A DNA stretch of 64,000 bases from positions 9,444,001 through 9,508,000 of the forward strand of contig NC_134167.1 in the NCBI RefSeq assembly GCF_033958435.1, written 5' to 3'. The translations under genes and the position numbers were made by a program. Source of the stretch: Carettochelys insculpta (taxonomy: Eukaryota > Chordata > Testudines > Carettochelyidae). The notes under the pieces are model-generated. The model did not search any database and was not told the DNA's origin. It saw nothing but the letters and a program-made list of their open reading frames with translations. Each line of letters begins with the position of its first letter. Position 1 is the stretch's first letter. Positions 49,714 to 62,009 of this stretch are shown here, in pieces.

Positions 49714-50494
49714 ATTTAGACAATTCCCAGCAGCTGTTTGTCTAGGCTGCTCTCAACACAGTGATAGAGATTCCACAGTATCCCCGGGCATTTGGTCCCA
49801 GTGCTTAACCACATTGCCCTGTTTTCATGGGCTTAGCCTAAGTAATATATACAGTTAACACATGGTTTCCAACATGGGTTTTTCGGTTCCCACAGACAGC
49901 ACAGACGGGCCACACCCCTATATTCAGACTTCGTGTAATCACTGATATTCTGCAGCAAATGCCTGTGCAGATGGGCAGCTAGGATGAGCCCATCATATAT
50001 CCAAATTAGGGTGGAGCAGATGCCCTGATTTTATAGGGCTAGTTCCAATATTCAGAGCTTCGTACTATTATAGGTGTGTGTCACCAGTCACCTGCGTCCT
50101 GATTTTTCTTGCTTGCAGTCTCGTCACCCTAATTCAAGGCATCCCTTTGGGCTGGAAGAAAAGATCTGACGACTTAGCCACAGCTCTGGGCAAGCTTACA
50201 GGGAGGGGTTTATAGGACAGGATCGCCTCAAGCATTCCTTACACTTTTGAGAGAGAGAGGTTCAGTTTTCTTTGATGTGCAGTTTCCAACTCAGAGGAGA
50301 TAAGATGATTGACAGAGACTGTTCTTGGATTTTGGTGCACATTCTCTCTGAGGTACTGCACCTCCTCTGGATCAGAGCCACAGAAGAGGGTCGTCTAAGA
50401 GGGTATTAAATCTGTAGACCTGGGGGCAACAGTTACAGGATTCAATTCTCAAATGCTCTGGAGGAAGAAAAATTCCACAAGCACAACAGACATC

Positions 50495-53011
50495 CAAAAT
50501 GGCTCAACATAATTTATTTTTTTATGTTAAAATGTACAGAGTTCTTTTGAAAGTACTTGCTAGAAAGGGAAAAAAAAGTGATATTACATACAAGAAGAGG
50601 AAGGGAGGCCATCTGGCCAGGAGCGCATGACATGGAGAAATACAAAGGCATTGAGGCCCCCCTTCCCCTTAGCTTACAAGTCACCATGAACAAAGTACAA
50701 AGAGGTTACAAAACAGGAAAAGCAAATATAAACAGACAGGAATAGACTTAGCTTCATTTGTACATGCGGCTTTTAGAGGCATCTGGAGCTCTATTCACAC
50801 ACTCTAGAGATCTCTTTAAAGAGAATTTGTATCTTTCTTAAAATAGTTTTTAATATTCTACAACAAAGATAAAAAATTTTAAAGATGGAATGAAATGAAA
50901 GCTCTTATTTTAAAAGGCATCAAAGTCACTAACAGTGATTTTTTTTAAATTTCTTTTAGAAGATTACCCAAGTTATCTTGCTAAAAATACATTTTTTTTA
51001 AACAGAAGTGAAAAAAATGGTAGGTACCAATATTACTGCGTTGGATAATTTCTTTTTATAATATAGAAAAGAACTTTTTTTTTCTACAATAGTTCTACAG
51101 TCACAAAGGCTTGTGGAAAAGGGAGCTGCCCAATTGATTTAAAAAAAACATACAAAAACCAAACCAAACATAACAGCAAACAAACTAAACTCACGGCCCT
51201 CATTTCTACAGCTTCTCCTCCTGTCTTTAACCCCCCTCTCTCCCTGCCCCCCATTCCTCCCTCCCACAACCACGAAGCAATGACACAGCTGAAGATCTAG
51301 GAAGGAGAGGGCAGCACAGTGCGCATTCTACATGGATGATTTAGAACCTGAATAGTATATACAGAGAAACGGGATCCTACACAGCCTCACACATGCTCGA
51401 AACAAAGAAATAAGGAGTGGAAGTCCTTGGAATTCTGCCTTTTTATATTTGGCAGTTATCAGAGAAAGGTCCATTTTAGTGCATCTGAAGAAACCCTTGA
51501 ACCTTCATTTGGATTTTTTTTGTTTTGCTTTGTTTTATTATTGTCAGTATCTCTACAGAACAGACAATAAAAGAGAACTGTACACTAAAGAGTAAATAAT
51601 GGCCCTTCTTTTTGCATCCGTTGGCATGCTAACAGGTGCAGCCAGTCTCTCCAATGCTACTCAGAATGGAAACTGGGGTGTGCACCAAGCACACTACGAA
51701 ATCCAGCTGATTAGGTCCCACTGTGGTGTGCTGGCTGTCTCACTCCCATTTCCTCCCTTGAGAGGAGCTGAAATTCCCTCTACTAGAACACACTGGCTTG
51801 GAGGTGATGAACTTCCCAGGTAATGATCTCAAAAGAAATTGGGAAAGCAGGAATGTGCCTGTTTTAACACCAGAACTCCCCTGCACGAAGGGCACACCCA
51901 CATGCTTAGGAACAGAATAGGGACAGACTGTAGATTTTTTTTTGTCAAGTCACCTAAACATCCGCGTCATCTCCTAAGATTATGTGACTAAAGGAACTTT
52001 CAGGCAGATCACTGGTTCTTGAGCTCAGGTAGATCCCCAGGCTCAAAACCAAGACACTTAGCATTTCAAAGCAGATATTACAGAAGAGTTGAGGATCTCA
52101 GAATTATGGCCAGTTTGCAGGTGGTCAAAACAAGACCCGTTAGCCACTTTCTTCTCTTTTTGATGCACTGTAATTCTTATCCTTCTAGAAGCTGCATTAG
52201 GGTTCCATACAGTTCTCCTTTGAGATGCTAATGCTGGATCAGACCGACAGTGTGCATATGTGCGCTGGATGGGAATATTTTAAAGTGGCATTACACTTTC
52301 AGAATAAAACATACGATCTGTTTTTCAATTAATCTGTGAAGTAGTCAGGGCGAGAAGACTTTATGTTTACACATACTTCCAAATTATACTGAGGGGTGAG
52401 AAGGCAGAAAAAGTGGAGAATTTTTCCTGCCTCATTGGAATACAGTATTTGTCCTCCCTATCCCTTTCTAAGTCTCCCATAAGTGCCTCCTGTTGGACTT
52501 AAGTAGGATATGCAAGTGGGGGAGGGGGACTAGAGGGATGGGTTTTGTTACCCAGTGAATGTTTGACATTTTAAACGACTGCAGCACTGGGAGCTGCACA
52601 CAAAGGGGGCGTAGGGGAGGAAGAGGAAAGTGGGGAACATACATTTGAAAATAAAATTTAAAAAGATGATTCACTGTTAAGCGTATTCTGTCTGTGTGGT
52701 CAGCAAAGTAAGGCTCGTTTTAAATTATGAAAAGATTTTTGTGCACATTTTCCCCCTAAAACCATTTTAAAATGATTTCAGCTGTAAAATATTTCAGGAT
52801 TCTGAAGGAAACAAAACCCCAAAATGAACAAACGAACGAAAAAAAGAATACAGACCAGGCTTCCTAGAAAATAAAATACACCAAAGAAAAACCCTCTAAA
52901 TCTACAGCAATATTTTTAACTGGAAAAAGGTCCATTTTCTCTGGTTTGTCAGTATAAAAGGTTCCTTTATTTATATATATTTAAGTTTTTAGGTTGCAAG
53001 TTCAATCTCGC
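50495..53011 (-). other. KAT6A: KAT6A 3' untranslated region (approximate end)
   Basis: The 2.5 kb after the KAT6A stop is AT-rich on the minus strand, with T-rich and A-rich runs. It has no CR1, hAT-like or LTR match that I could recognise, unlike sequence on either side. This repeat-poor character and the terminal polyadenylation signal support a 3' UTR. The right boundary is set by the stop codon. The left boundary is inferred from the AATAAA at 50518-50513 plus a usual 15-25 nt to cleavage, so it is uncertain by some tens of bases. Two further AATAAA motifs lie at 52971-52966 and 51539-51534 and could give shorter transcripts. Confidence 0.65.
50513..50518 (-). promoter_or_regulatory. KAT6A distal polyadenylation signal
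   Basis: The plus strand reads TTTATT, so the transcript has AATAAA. About 30-45 nt downstream the transcript would contain a GU-rich stretch (TGTTGTGCTTGTGG, near 50476-50492), the usual position of a downstream element. Upstream is AT-rich untranslated sequence. Confidence 0.55.
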
Positions 53012-55614
53012 TCATCTTCTCATGTACGGTCCATTGAGCGACTGCTTGGGCACCCCAGCAGCATTCATATAGCTGTGATGGGAGGGGCCAGTATACATCA
53101 TGTTTCCATGAGGGTTTGGCTGCATAGGCTGCTGGGTATAGGCCTGGCTCCCCATCATCCCCATCTGCATCTGCATAGGATACTGTGCTGTCTGGTTCAT
53201 GTAGGCAGGGTTACTATGGTAACTGCTGTTCATCATGGGCTGTGTCATTCTGTAGCTGTTCATGGCATTCAGGGTGTTCATATTCATGGAATTGACATTG
53301 TAGGGGGGGGTTGGCATCAAGTTAACCCCCATGTTCATACCTCGTTGAACAGCCAGTGCACGGGGGCCAGCCTGCATGGCAACTGCCGGCGGGCTGCGGC
53401 CATAGAGCTGCTGCTGGTGTGCAGTTGCAGAGGGCAACGGTGCTGATTTAGAACGAATGGAAATATGCCCCTTAACTGGCATCTGCCCCTGCAACCTTTG
53501 CGTGTGTGGGATACCAATGTTGGTAGCGGACATGTTACACTGAAGCAGAGGTGACGTGAGGTTCATGGTGGTGGATGCCAAGTTCGGTGGGGGCGTCATG
53601 GTGGCTTGTGCTTGTGGGGTCCCAGCTAATGGATGAGATGGAGCTAGCTGAGCCAACCCTGTGTTGGACAGAGACACACTGGTTGCATAGGAAGTCACAG
53701 CAGGAGAATGGCTATAAGGCATGGCATGAGGGTCCATAATGGTGTTTGTCAGCTGCTGCAACTTGGCTAAACTGAACGTGGCTGATGGCTGAGAGTAGCT
53801 CCCAGCACCAAAATCTCCTGGAATCCTCTCGTAGATACTTATGTTGCCAGTGCTGCCGGATTCGGGTATCTCCATGATCATAGGAGCAGGGGTGAAACTA
53901 TTATTCATGCTACACTGAGACAGCGGAGGTTGCTGCTGGGGTGGGGCCGGGGGTTGAGACTGCTGCGGCTGGGGCTGCGGCTGCTGCTGCTGTGGCTGCG
54001 GCTGTGTGGCTGGTTGCTGGTTGCTTGGAGGCCTTTCTACCACGCAGCTCTGAGGTGACTTGATGCTGCAGTTTGCAGAAGGCTGGACAGTGCTCTGCTG
54101 CATCATGCTACAGCTACTGCCAATGTTTGCCATTTGCTGCGTGACAACACAACTGTTCTGAGTTAGGCTACTCGAGGAGGACAACCCCCCATAGGAGCAG
54201 CTGCTCTGGGAAGAGTTATTCCCACAAATGCTGCCCCCCATGGTGGAGTCATAGCTGCTGGGGTTTTCGTAGTTCTCTGTGGTGCTCTCAATGCTGCCGA
54301 GGTCACTGAAGCCACTGTCCACCACCTGCTGAGAGTGGTCTGATACAGAAGGCACATCCATCATGGGGCTGGTCTCCATGTTCTGCATAGAGGGTGCGGA
54401 CAGGGATCCTTGTTCAGGGCTTATCTGGGTGTAACCATTCTCCAGAGCAGGCACGTTGGGACTGCTGACCGAACGCACAGATTGGCTAGGATGAGACTGA
54501 ACAGAGGATATTGGACTGTTGTGTTCTGAGGCATGGCAATCTTCAACCATCGATATTTGAGGGTCCTCATCCGTTTGAGTGTAACTCTGCAGATTCTGAC
54601 AAGCTGCAAGAGTTTCCTCACAGTCCTGGTATGCTACGTCATGTTCATGACCTTCCTCTTGTGTCAAGGACTGTACTGCTTGGACAGTTTCTAGATCGAG
54701 TTCACTATGAGGAATCTCTTCCTCTTCTTTTAATTCAATTAACCTTTCTTTATTATTTTGCTCTTCTTCATGATCATCTTCAGAGCCAGGAACATGCTCT
54801 GAGCCCACTGATGTCTCATGAGAAGGCTGCTCTTCCTCAGAATCTGCCTCAGTCTCATTTTTGCCTTTTACTTCTTCTCTACTGCTTTGTATGCTTGTTT
54901 CTAAAAAAGACTCCTGGACCTCAGGTTCCTCCTTCACCTCTTCTCTAATTGGCAGTTCCTCCAATTCTTTCTTCTTTGTAGATTCCAGATGACCATCATC
55001 TTCATCATCTGCATCATGGTCTTCATTTTGGTTTATAACAACTGCAGCCTCCTCCTCCTCCTCTTCATGGTCACGCTCAGGTTCTTCCAGTTCTTGCTGT
55101 TCTTCTTCTGATTGCCTTTGCTCTTCTAAAACTTGTGGCTTCTCCTCTACTTCTTCCTCTACCTCAGCTTCCTTAACATCCGCTGCTGGACTGCTGCTGC
55201 TGTCCATAGGAGAAACTGCTCTCACTTCACTGCTTGTTGTATCTTCCTCTTCCCCTTCTCCCACCTCCTCCGCTTCCACGTGCACCTCTTCCTCCTTCTT
55301 TTCCTCAGCGAGGGGCTGCTCTTCTTTCTTCTGAAGAGACTCTTCTTTCTCCTGTGTTTTGGGCTTATGCCCTGGTTTTGAGTTAGTTACAATGTCATCA
55401 GCTCCCTCATTCTGAGCAGATACTAGCATCTTTTCCCGGTTCAGTTTAAATCCTGGTTTTCTACCAGGTCTTTTCTTCCAGTGGATGGGTTTGCGACTTT
55501 TGCCTTTGGGCCATCCCTTTTTCTTTTTCATGGGTGTGGAAGTATCTGGCTCAAATGGAGAAATCTTTGCTTCACATTTTCTGAGCACAGATACTGGCTT
55601 CAAGGTAGGGGTGC
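53012..55614 (-). CDS. KAT6A: KAT6A last coding exon and stop codon
   Basis: The last exon starts after AG at 55616-55615 and runs 2,603 bp to a TGA at 53014-53012. It completes a split Gly codon and adds 866 residues. Regions in order, numbered by full codons in the exon, are: a basic segment (about 28-56) with [14 protein letters not shown], a long Glu/Asp-rich acidic region (about 95-325), a Ser-rich region (about 350-510), a short Gln/Pro tract (about 531-561), and a Met/Asn/Gln-rich end (about 758-866) finishing SLNGPYMRR. This is the KAT6A regulatory tail; in the family the Ser and Met regions bind RUNX factors and activate transcription. The C-terminus and the [17 protein letters not shown] block identify KAT6A rather than KAT6B. 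No frameshift or premature stop is seen. The Gln/Pro tract seems shorter than I recall for mammals. Confidence 0.95.
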
Positions 55615-56599
55615 CTGGAAACACAAAACAAGGATATTGCTTAAATTTTTCATAATTACTTGAATGTTTCTTCCTCTCTGCCTTCAAAGGAACCCTTCCC
55701 CTCATTTCAAAGTCCCAAACATGCAACTGCATTTGTGAACAATAAAACGGGACAGAGAATTCTTAACCCTTTTTACCATTTCAACATTTGCTCATTAGTA
55801 GCACATGAAATGAGCTGTTTTTGCAAAAAAAACATTTCTTCAGAATTTTGAGCCTCTAATACATAATCCAAATTCAGTGACATACTGTATATTAGAAGAA
55901 GCAGAAAGGACCACTATCACTTTGCAATTACATTTAACGTAATGCGGTTTTGATTGGAAAATATTCCACTTGAGCAAAATACGTCCCACGCCTATGGAAG
56001 TACATTGCTGCTACGTTCACATTTACTTCTGTTCTTTAGCAGAGATCTAAAATCCAGAACTATTTCACTTCCCTGGTGTTGCTGAAATGGATTAAAACTC
56101 AAAGTAATTATACAGATCCAGTAGAACACCAGATGTCAATGATACACTTCATTTGGTATGAGAAGTCAGCAATCAGGCAGCAGATACTGTACAGTGTTTA
56201 CTGTGTTAAACATGCACTAAAATTAAATTTTAAAAATAAAAAGTTTTGAAAAGCTTTGATGAGGTAAGGAAACTATTTCTGTGCTTGCTTCATTTAAAAT
56301 CAGATGGTTAAAAGCTGCATTTTTCTTCTGCATAGTAAAGTTTCAGAGTTGTATTAAGTCAACGTTCAGTTGTAAACTTTTGAAAGAACTAACATTTTAT
56401 TCAGTTATGAATAAGTCCTTTCCCCAGGTGTTCCTAACTGGAGTTACACAACCTAATCTGGCAGCTGAAGAACACTTTGTTTCTTCATAAACAATAAAAG
56501 GAAGCCATTTGTTTCTCTCTTTTGTCTGTTTCTGATGGATCATTTTTTACATTTAAGCTACATTCCAAATTTTACTATAGCGTCACAAATATACGACCA

Positions 56600-57170
56600 G
56601 ACAGGCTCTTTGTGATCATCTAGCCTGACCACTCGTACAGCACAGCTTGCTCCTAGGGCTTCCTTGAATTAAGTCCTGTTTGAGCCACAGTGCTTCTCTT
56701 TCAAAAAAAAAAAAAAAAATCCAGTCCTGATTTAATGTTTTTGAGTGATGAGGAATCCCTCACAGCCCTTGGTAAATCATTCCAGTGGTTACAGATTTGT
56801 ATCTTATTTCCAGTTTGAATGTGTCAAGCTTCCAACTTCCAGCTGCTGGATTGGATTAGACCTTTCTCTACTAGACTGAAAAGTCCTTTATTTCCATTCC
56901 CACGTTGGTACTTATGAATTGTCATCAAGTCATTCTTAACGTCCTTTATGGTAAGCTAAACAGACTGAGCACTTGGAGACTCACTATAAGGTGGTTTTCC
57001 AATCCTTCATAATTCTTGTCAAACTAACTGCCACAATTGGGGTCCAGAAGGAATTTTATCCCAACTCAAATTGCCAGAGACCCTGACACTTTTGCTTGCC
57101 TCTGCAATAAGCGTCTCAAGTCACTCTGAGGTTTAAACTAGAGTAAATGGAGAATTTTCTGTAACTTCTT
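56600..57170 (-). mobile_element. Old CR1/LINE-like fragment in KAT6A intron
   Basis: The order of features (TGTGATCATCTAGCCTGACC, AATCATTCCAGTGGTTA, TTCCAGTTTGAATGTGTC, a GTCATCAAGTCATTCTTAAC block) follows a minus-oriented CR1 3' end but is strongly diverged, with an A16-17 run near 56705-56720. Same orientation as the gene. Confidence 0.5.
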
Positions 57171-57454
57171 GTGTCTTTAAACCATGATTTGACTATGTCA
57201 GTAACTCAGCCTGAGGTGAGGAGTGAGGTTTGGTGTCCAGCAGTGTGCAGGTGGCCAGACTAGATCGGGGCGGGCAATAAGTTTCAATGGGATGTCCACT
57301 TCAAGAATTTGGTAAGAGGTCATGGGCCCCACTGTTCTACAGTATTAATGGAGGAGATTGGGGGTCTCGGAAAGTGGTAAGTTGTAGAAAGGAGCAGGGA
57401 TTGGGCTGCAGGAGGGATGTGGGGACAGAGAGGAAGCCTGGAAGGCAGCAGCTA

Positions 57455-58060
57455 TGACATGGCCAGAGCGATGGATCTGGCTGCTGAGTTCACTGTGTCA
57501 GAGGCAGCCTGAAGGGGAGTTGTCTTTGCCATATTTCTCCCTTCATTAAAAATGGCCAGGAACTCTTGTTTGAAATCTTCTGGTAGCATGTCTGCAAACC
57601 TGGCCACAGGCTGCTAGACATTAAAATATCTGTTGACTAAGGACTGACAGTTTGTCATCGTAACTGGAGGTTGGCAGACTAAAATTTTTCTCCCAAACAA
57701 TTCGAGCTTCTTGCTGTCTTTGTTTCTGAAAGTTGGGCCAGGTTGCCCCTTGTCTGACTCTCTCATTCACTGCAGATCACTAAAGAGTTCAGAGCCAGGT
57801 GGGGATATAAACACTCAAGCCTTTTGCCAGGACACAATACTTCCTCTTTGGAAATGGGTAGGAGAGCGGATGAGGTCTGCCATTTGGTTTCACAAGCTTC
57901 ACTACTCATTCATGGACCACGAATGCCAACCTGGACAGTGTCACCATGGTCAAAATGTCAAATAAAGTATCAGAGGGTTCCACCAGTTCCTCTTCTCCTC
58001 ATTCTAGGTTTGGGGCCACTGACTTTAGCAACTCCTGGTGTGGCTTGTTAACATTCTGAA
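57455..58060 (-). mobile_element. Possible DIRS-type ORF1 fragment
   Basis: Read on the minus strand, 57590-57455 gives LPEDFKQEFLAIFNEGRNMA then KTTPLQAASDTVNSAARSI. This resembles the gag-like segment of vertebrate DIRS retrotransposons (E-G-K-x-x-A, L-Q-A-x-x-D-x-x-x-x-A-A-R). Upstream text at 57720-58060 (minus) looks related but has stops and shifts. The family assignment is from memory of motif patterns. Confidence 0.35.
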
Positions 58061-59310
58061 GCACTGTCTGGGATGGCCCCTCCACTGCTTCATCAGGCCA
58101 GAAGGCAAGGAGAGGAGCTGGCTGTACTAGCTGTGGGGTCACACTCAAGCTGGTGTATGTGGACCCTCCATCCCCCAGATCTGACTGAGTGCATCTGGCT
58201 CAAAGGACTTGACATCCTCCTCAACCGCCAAGTGCAAAGGCACTGATGCTGCATCCATGTCCTCACTGCACACACTATCCTGGTGCCTGCAGCTTGGGGA
58301 GAGGTGCCAGGGCTCCAGGGCTCAGTTCTGCCAGTCTGCAGACTGGCAAACAGAGCTTGGTGGACTGGCATGCCCTGTCCCTAGGCTAAGTGCCTTAGCG
58401 GACTATCTTACTTATCTACAGTACTATAAAGATTATACAGTAAATCAGTCCAGGTGCAACAAAATTTCTGATATAGTATGCTCCTTTCAGGGAACATAAT
58501 AGTTGAAAGATACCGACAAATTTGAGACTAAGTAAAGCAACTGGGGGCAGGCAGGATTAAACTGTATGGGAAGATTATGAAAATTAAATATATGAAGCTT
58601 GATTAAGCAACAACTGGAATGACAGGAATTATTTGATATGGTAAACACAGCCATAATGAAGACATGAGATGAAATTAAGAGAAGAAAAATGTAGGTCAAA
58701 CATCAGGGAAAACCTGAAACGTGATGTATTAGTTTATATAATCATTTTCCAGGGAAAGTACTAGAAGTCTCATTTCTTAAAAGGGATGAGCTAAATCTTT
58801 TCTCATCTCAAATTCCTATAATCACAAAGCAACGTTCAAGCTGTCAAATAGTTTTAACCTTAACTATTGCATGTCAGGACATTTTGTTATTTGAACTGTG
58901 CAATCCATGTTGCATGAACACTTCTTCGCATTTAATTTTAATGTAGTAGGGATTGGCACCACAGAAATACAATGGTGATTGGTGCTACATAAATAGCAAA
59001 GATAAATAGAATTACATCCTTACTCTTCAGCATTTAAATACCTGTATGGATGGATTCTCCTCTGCTAATGAGAGGCCAGTTGAGTACTATGATTTGTTTA
59101 GGTGGTGCCAGTAAGAATCACTGAAGGGGGTGGAATGAGAAAACCAGCCATCTATTACTCCTGGTTCTTTATTTTTACTTGTCTGCTTGCCCTCATGCAA
59201 TGTAGGCTATTAAAGAGCTCCCATAGGGTATAAGCACTGCATTAGGCAGGAACGGAGCATATAACAACTGTGATAGCGACATACTTGAATGAGAGATGTT
59301 ACATGTACAG

Positions 59311-59941
59311 CAGGGGTCTCACACTCCTGGCTCACAGGCTGCTCTTGGCCAGAGTGACTGTGCAATTTGGCCAGGCAGTACTGATGCACCGTGTCTGAAC
59401 CCAGCCCCCAAGGCCAGCCCTTGCCTGCCACCACCCCACCCTGAGGGACGTGGTCTTGGGGTTTATGGGTGTGGGCTGGCATGAGGCTGCAGCAGCATGC
59501 AGTAGTTAAGGTTAAAAAAATATTGATTTTTGTTGCACATCACGTTTTAGAGAATTCATTTGACAGCTTGAACATTGTTTTGTGATTATAGTCATGCCCC
59601 ACCCACCATACTTGCCGCAGGAGCAGGAGCTGCAGGGAAGCAGAACATGCGAACCCATTGAGTGCACTCTGCTCCCTTGCAGCTCCTGCCCCACTGTGGC
59701 AAGTGCAAAGGGGCATGACCACAGCCGCAGGCCTACGCCAAGTCCCCCCAGTAACTCTTCAGATCACATCCTGTGGGGGGTCACTGTGCCATGGTGGTGA
59801 GAGGGTGGGGCAGTAGCAGGAAGGGGCAGGGCTTGGGGTCAGGTTTGGACACATCCCCCAGTACCCATGGGCCTTACTGTGCAATCACTCTAGCCTGGGG
59901 TGGCCTGCAGTGGCCTGTGGGCTGGGAGTTTGAGATCCCTG
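59311..59941. mobile_element. hAT-like element in a KAT6A intron
   Basis: The left end CAGGGGTCTCACACTCC and the reverse complement of the right end, CAGGGATCTCAAACTCC, match closely, and the similarity extends into CTCACAGGC / CCCACAGGC. It is 631 bp with no coding. An 8-bp duplication is not convincing. Confidence 0.6.
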
Positions 59942-60195
59942 GTCTATACTGATATAGTACAAAAAAGCCTCAGTTCAGGCCAAATGTATTTTTCCCCATC
60001 TGTATTAAAGGTTTAGGACCAAAGCAGTTCAGTGAGGGATGAGAATTTGAGGGCAAGTATTCTACAGAAATGAGGAACAATTTCAAATAAAAAAAATAGA
60101 CCCTTTACTATCTATTCCTCCTACTTTATTTACTCACTGTAAAGGGAGGCTGAGTAAGGGGTCTGTGCGATTTGCTTTGCTCTTATTTCTGTTAA

Positions 60196-60513
60196 GGGTA
60201 GGTCTACACAGCAAAGTTATTTCAAAATAGCAACCACTAGCAGATGCCTTATTTTGAAATTGGTAAACCTCACTGTACGAGGAATAACGCTTATTTCAAA
60301 ATGGGTACTTTGAAATAGGGCTGCATGGGCAGCGAATAGAGCCTAGTTTAAAATAAGCTGTAGTGTGCCCAGTGGCTCTATCAGGAAATAGGCTCTATTG
60401 TGTGGATTTTGAAATGAATTTTGTGCATAGCAGCGCTATGTCGAAATAAGCTATTCCAGAATACCTCTTCTGGAATAGCTATTCAGGAATGACGCTGCTG
60501 TGTAGACATAGCC
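60196..60513. mobile_element. PIF/Harbinger-like MITE flanked by TAA
   Basis: The left end GGGTAGGTCTACACAGC and the inverted right end GGCTATGTCTACACAGC agree at 15 of 17 positions. TAA precedes (60193-60195) and follows (60514-60516), the 3-bp TTA/TAA duplication typical of PIF/Harbinger. The interior of about 280 bp has repeated TTTGAAAT-type text and no coding. It lies 306 bp from the KAT6A exon donor. Confidence 0.65.
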
Positions 60514-60821
60514 TAAGTGGCCTGCTTGCACAACCATTCTTGCAGACGCAAATATTGTCTTTGCTAAGAAAGTGGATGAAATGTGAAGATGACCTGTTAT
60601 TTCTTCACACGCTGCTGCTATGATATTTAAATATGAAACCACCTTCCTACGAATTACAAATATCAGGGTCAGTTTGACTGGAAATCTGTTCTTAGGCAGA
60701 CGTTTTGTCTGGAACTTACCTGGCAACATAAGTCAACCAGTTCTTGAGGGACACTGCTATCACTCACTGAATACCCACAACAGCATCAAATGCTAATTCA
60801 CAGCTTGCTCATGAAACATAC

Positions 60822-61131
60822 CGTTAGTGTCATCAGACTCTTCTTCATCTTTGGACTTCCTCTTAGAGGAGGATGTGTGCCTGAGGGCATCTTGGTGGGG
60901 TAAGCGGCGAAAGTACCCTCTGGTGAACAGTTCACTCTCATCCTCTTCCTCTTCCTCTTCCTCTTCCTCAAGCTCAAAGGTAGGCTCTAACCGGGGCATT
61001 GGTCTCTCAGAATCTGAGTCCTCAAAAGGTTCATCCAGTACCTCTGTGGTCTCAGAGATTGTTTCAGTGACAACACTGCTGTTGTGGTGCTTGCGCTTAC
61101 GGACTCGCCGCTTCCGATGGAGAATTGGTTT
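60822..61131 (-). CDS. KAT6A: KAT6A coding exon (penultimate)
   Basis: This 310-bp exon carries 103 codons plus one base. The acceptor is a C-rich tract with AG at 61133-61132, and the donor is AACG followed by GTATGT from 60821. It begins [16 protein letters not shown], a strongly basic block that could act in nuclear localisation. It continues through a Thr/Glu-rich segment to an uninterrupted glutamate run of ten residues encoded at about 60937-60968. It ends in [14 protein letters not shown] with a split glycine codon completed by the last exon. The Glu run is encoded by mixed GAG and GAA codons. Splice phase agrees with both neighbouring exons, so these are three consecutive exons of one reading frame. 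Confidence 0.9.
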
Positions 61132-61369
61132 CTGGGAGGGGGAAGGAAAAAAGCATTTGATCACATGCAGTGAAAATTAACCACTGACAAATGGAAAAAA
61201 CAAACATCTAAACTTAACAGTTTGCATGGGATAAGGCTAGCCTCCCATCTTGAATTTAGACATTGCTTATACCACAGCCTTGAATCTGTCCTCCAGTAAC
61301 GCAGGTGACAGTACAGATGAATGCTGCTACTATTACTGCCTCACTCTTTCCCAGCAATTTCGTCAGTAG

Positions 61370-61545
61370 CTCTCAAAGCACTTTGCAAAAGAGAGCAAAG
61401 TCATTAGTCCTGTTTTACAGACAGGGAAAGTGAGGCACAGAGCAATGATATTAGTTGCCCAATCTTATCCCCCAGGCTAATAGCAGAGATAGGATAGACC
61501 CCAGCTCTTGTGGCTTCCAGTCCAGTGTTTTATTCACTCAGTCAC
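61370..61545 (+). mobile_element. MIR-like SINE in KAT6A intron
   Basis: CTCAAAGCACTTTGCAAA, TTTACAGACAGGGAAAGTGA, GGCACAGAGCAATGATATTA and a TCTTGTGGCTTCCAGTCCAG stretch match the MIR order on the plus strand. Confidence 0.6.
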
Positions 61546-62009
61546 GCTTGTATGAAATTTACTAAATATACACCAGTGAAACAGAAAACAATCTGTTTCA
61601 AAGAACTGATGCTCAACAATCCATGGGCTGCTCTATAACAGTTCAGCAGGCACAGTGTCCAACAGGATCACAGCTACCTATCATTTCAGTATGGATATAT
61701 GTAAATTAATACCAACTACACAATTCATGCAAGGAAATGACTTCTGCTTTTTGTACTAGTGCAGCACTTTGCCACTAATCTTAGTTTTTTTGTTGTGTTT
61801 ATAGAATTCAGACCTCCAAAGTCAGGCACAGTGAAGCCCCCACACTAAAATTTATTTTAAGAATGCTAACTAACCAACAAGCATTGGAAAAGAAGCTTCA
61901 CAAAACAATGATACTTCCACATTCACTGGGTTGTACTTGATATGACAGAGGTATTCTCTAACAGAAGGGAGCAAAAAAACCTAAGGAAATATATTGAGTG
62001 TGGTCTGGT

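Larger units (their letters stand above)
55615..60821 (-). other. KAT6A: KAT6A intron between the last two coding exons
   Basis: This 5.2-kb GT-AG intron (GTATGT donor, TTTCCAG acceptor) joins the penultimate and last exons in phase 1. It contains an old minus-strand CR1-like stretch (about 56600-57170), a possible DIRS-type fragment (57455-58060), a hAT-like element (59311-59941) and a PIF/Harbinger-like element (60196-60513). The parts at 55615-56590 and 58500-59300 show nothing I can name. Confidence 0.85.

Noticed and set aside
54511..54948. 145-codon plus-strand frame
   Set aside because: It is the antisense shadow of the Glu-rich KAT6A last exon.
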